Origin: Ustilago trichophora
Taxonomy: Eukaryota; Basidiomycota; Ustilaginomycetes; Ustilaginales; Ustilaginaceae
Length of the DNA stretch: 64,000 nucleotides
Assembly (NCBI GenBank): GCA_900323505.1
Contig: OOIN01000011.1
Location: 558,001-622,000, forward strand
Direction: 5' to 3'
Shown: positions 62,704 to 64,000 of the stretch, in pieces
How positions within the stretch are numbered: position 1 is the first letter of the stretch
Layout of the letters: each line of letters starts with the position of its first letter
The notes under the pieces: model-generated
What the model saw: only the letters and a program-made list of their open reading frames with translations
What the model was told of the DNA's origin: nothing
Databases searched by the model: none
Position numbers and translations under genes: made by a program

Positions 62704-64000
62704 TCAGTTCATCGGAAGCTCACTGTGGTGCAGAAGAAAGAAGGGAAGAAGAACGAGTCAGCATGGTTACTACAGGGCGCAATCGAGCCGAAATGGGGAG
62801 TTGCTTACCTTGGTTCAGTGCGACGAGTGGCCGGATAGTAGGTGGTCCAAGCAAAAGTGTTTCCTGATCTGAAAGAGCCCGGGTTGACCACATGACATCC
62901 TTCGTAGGTCAGTTCGTACCGGTCATATGCGTCTGCAAGCACCAGCTGTGAAGAGTGAATTCACGTTCATCGAAACACCAAAGGAAAACTGGGTCAGTAA
63001 AAGCGCTCCGCAAGAGATGATCAAGTAGTTGGCACTCACAGCAGTGGGCATAGGATACAAGCTCAACGAATGATCATGATCCCAAAGCACCGGTCTGATC
63101 CTCTGTGCCAACGGCACAAGATGTGCTTGATCCAGTACGGTTGACACCAAGAACTTCTTCAAGTCTCTTTCCTGCTGTTCTCGTTCTTCTCGTTCCTGTT
63201 CTTGCGTCTCGTCTTTGATTCGAACCGTGTTGCGGAGGAATCGCGTCATGGTGTCGTCGCGGTAGATGACGATCTGCTGAGAGAAGTACGAGATGCGACA
63301 TGGATTCGAGGCGAGATGGATGGTGGCGTGCAAAGGGGTGAGTTTGGAAAGCAGCGGTTGGACTAGAAGTTGCGGAAGTGGCGGACGTGGGACAAGGGAG
63401 GTGTTGAATGGATCTGACGGGCCTGGCACGAGGATGATGTGGCTGGTACGGACCACAGAAGGGAATGCAGAGAGGGTCTCGGCGAGAGTGGCGAAACCGG
63501 CTTTTGGAACCGCGTGTAAGACCATTTACGAAAGAACACGTGGATAGAGATGTCAGCGCACCAAACCGCCAGCACGGAAGCCCTGAAAGTGAAGACAAAC
63601 TTACCTTTGTACTTGTCGACCATGTCCGCGGACGAATACTGCTGACTTGCAAAGTTGCCGCACAATACCAAGGCGAACGGAATGAAATCGGCGTCCACAT
63701 AACCCTGCAAGACAGTTGCGAACGCCGACATGGTCTTTTGATGATCCAGATGAAGATCAGAAAAGATGACGAAGCAGAGATCGGAGTGATTTGCCTCGTG
63801 CACTTGGAACGCAGCCTCATCCTTGACCGAGATTGCTCCTCTCCACTGTGCCGTAGCAGCTGCCCGACTTGCCGCTGAAGAAGCCGAAGCAACTGTCGGA
63901 TGCTGTGGTGCACCCAGAAAGTCGGTATGCGCATGAATCGACCTTGCCTGCGCCCGGGTTTCACTGGGTGGATGGCCAATTGCAAACACACGAATGCGCT
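62704..64000 (-). CDS. DPB2: DNA polymerase epsilon subunit B (3' part)
   Basis: Partial: the 5' end lies beyond the window. Exons on the minus strand: 63605 to beyond 64000, 63040-63500, 62809-62945 and a final 19-nt exon 62704-62722; all phases agree. Reading order: [29 protein letters not shown] and FALVLCGNF; then [51 protein letters not shown]; then [25 protein letters not shown] and [18 protein letters not shown] near the C-terminus. This is the inactive calcineurin-like phosphoesterase domain of the B subunits of replicative polymerases, matching Dpb2. It stabilises polymerase epsilon and links it to the CMG helicase during leading-strand replication. Confidence 0.93.

Noticed and set aside
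1..64000. Transposable elements, CRISPR arrays or viral sequences
   Set aside because: No transposase, reverse transcriptase or integrase motif, no long terminal repeats and no regularly spaced repeats were recognised. The DNA is ordinary fungal nuclear sequence.

Overview
The window is eukaryotic nuclear DNA from a basidiomycete, most likely a smut fungus (Ustilaginales; genus not determinable by eye). Support comes from short GT-AG introns of about 75-100 nt with CTRAC-like branch points, pyrimidine-rich leaders before start codons, strong C-ending codon bias in highly expressed genes, a Zn2Cys6 regulator, an NDT80-type regulator, an alternative oxidase, mitochondrial ribosomal proteins, and a cluster of small secreted cysteine-containing proteins of the kind smuts use on plants.

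Layout. 1.8-3.5 kb: a protein resembling the indoleamine 2,3-dioxygenase superfamily. 5.4-7.0 kb: a GIT1/phosphate-type MFS transporter. 7.0-13.1 kb: a cluster of paralogous small secreted proteins. Three have full gene models (two on the minus strand, one on the plus strand). A fourth has a start-codon lesion and a frameshift, a 3' exon relic lies at the left edge, and a doubtful fifth relic lies further right. 16.1-19.5 kb: a compound locus in which an aldo-keto reductase frame runs without a stop into the presequence region of branched-chain 2-oxoacid dehydrogenase E1-beta. The large intron of that gene holds the complete coding region of mitochondrial ribosomal protein uL10m. 19.7-25.6 kb: THO subunit TEX1/THOC3, nucleoside diphosphate kinase and an NDT80-family transcription factor.

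25.6-31.0 kb is gene-poor. 31-41 kb: alternative oxidase, ribosomal protein eL34, mitochondrial uL6m, an R3H-associated-domain protein and a four-helix membrane protein. 42.3-43.7 kb: two minus-strand tRNA-Asn(GUU) genes with long introns. 44.7-49.7 kb: a YPGG-repeat protein, a TRP14-like thioredoxin, uracil-DNA glycosylase and aldehyde dehydrogenase. 51-54 kb: a Zn2Cys6 regulator. 54-58 kb is gene-poor. 58-64 kb: an OPT-family transporter, a secreted NucA/NucB-type DNase and the 3' part of DNA polymerase epsilon subunit B.

Most genes are unrelated housekeeping units. The two places worth most attention are the AKR/E1-beta/uL10m locus and the secreted-protein cluster. Exon coordinates were worked out by reading frames and splice consensus by eye; no alignment or database search was run.
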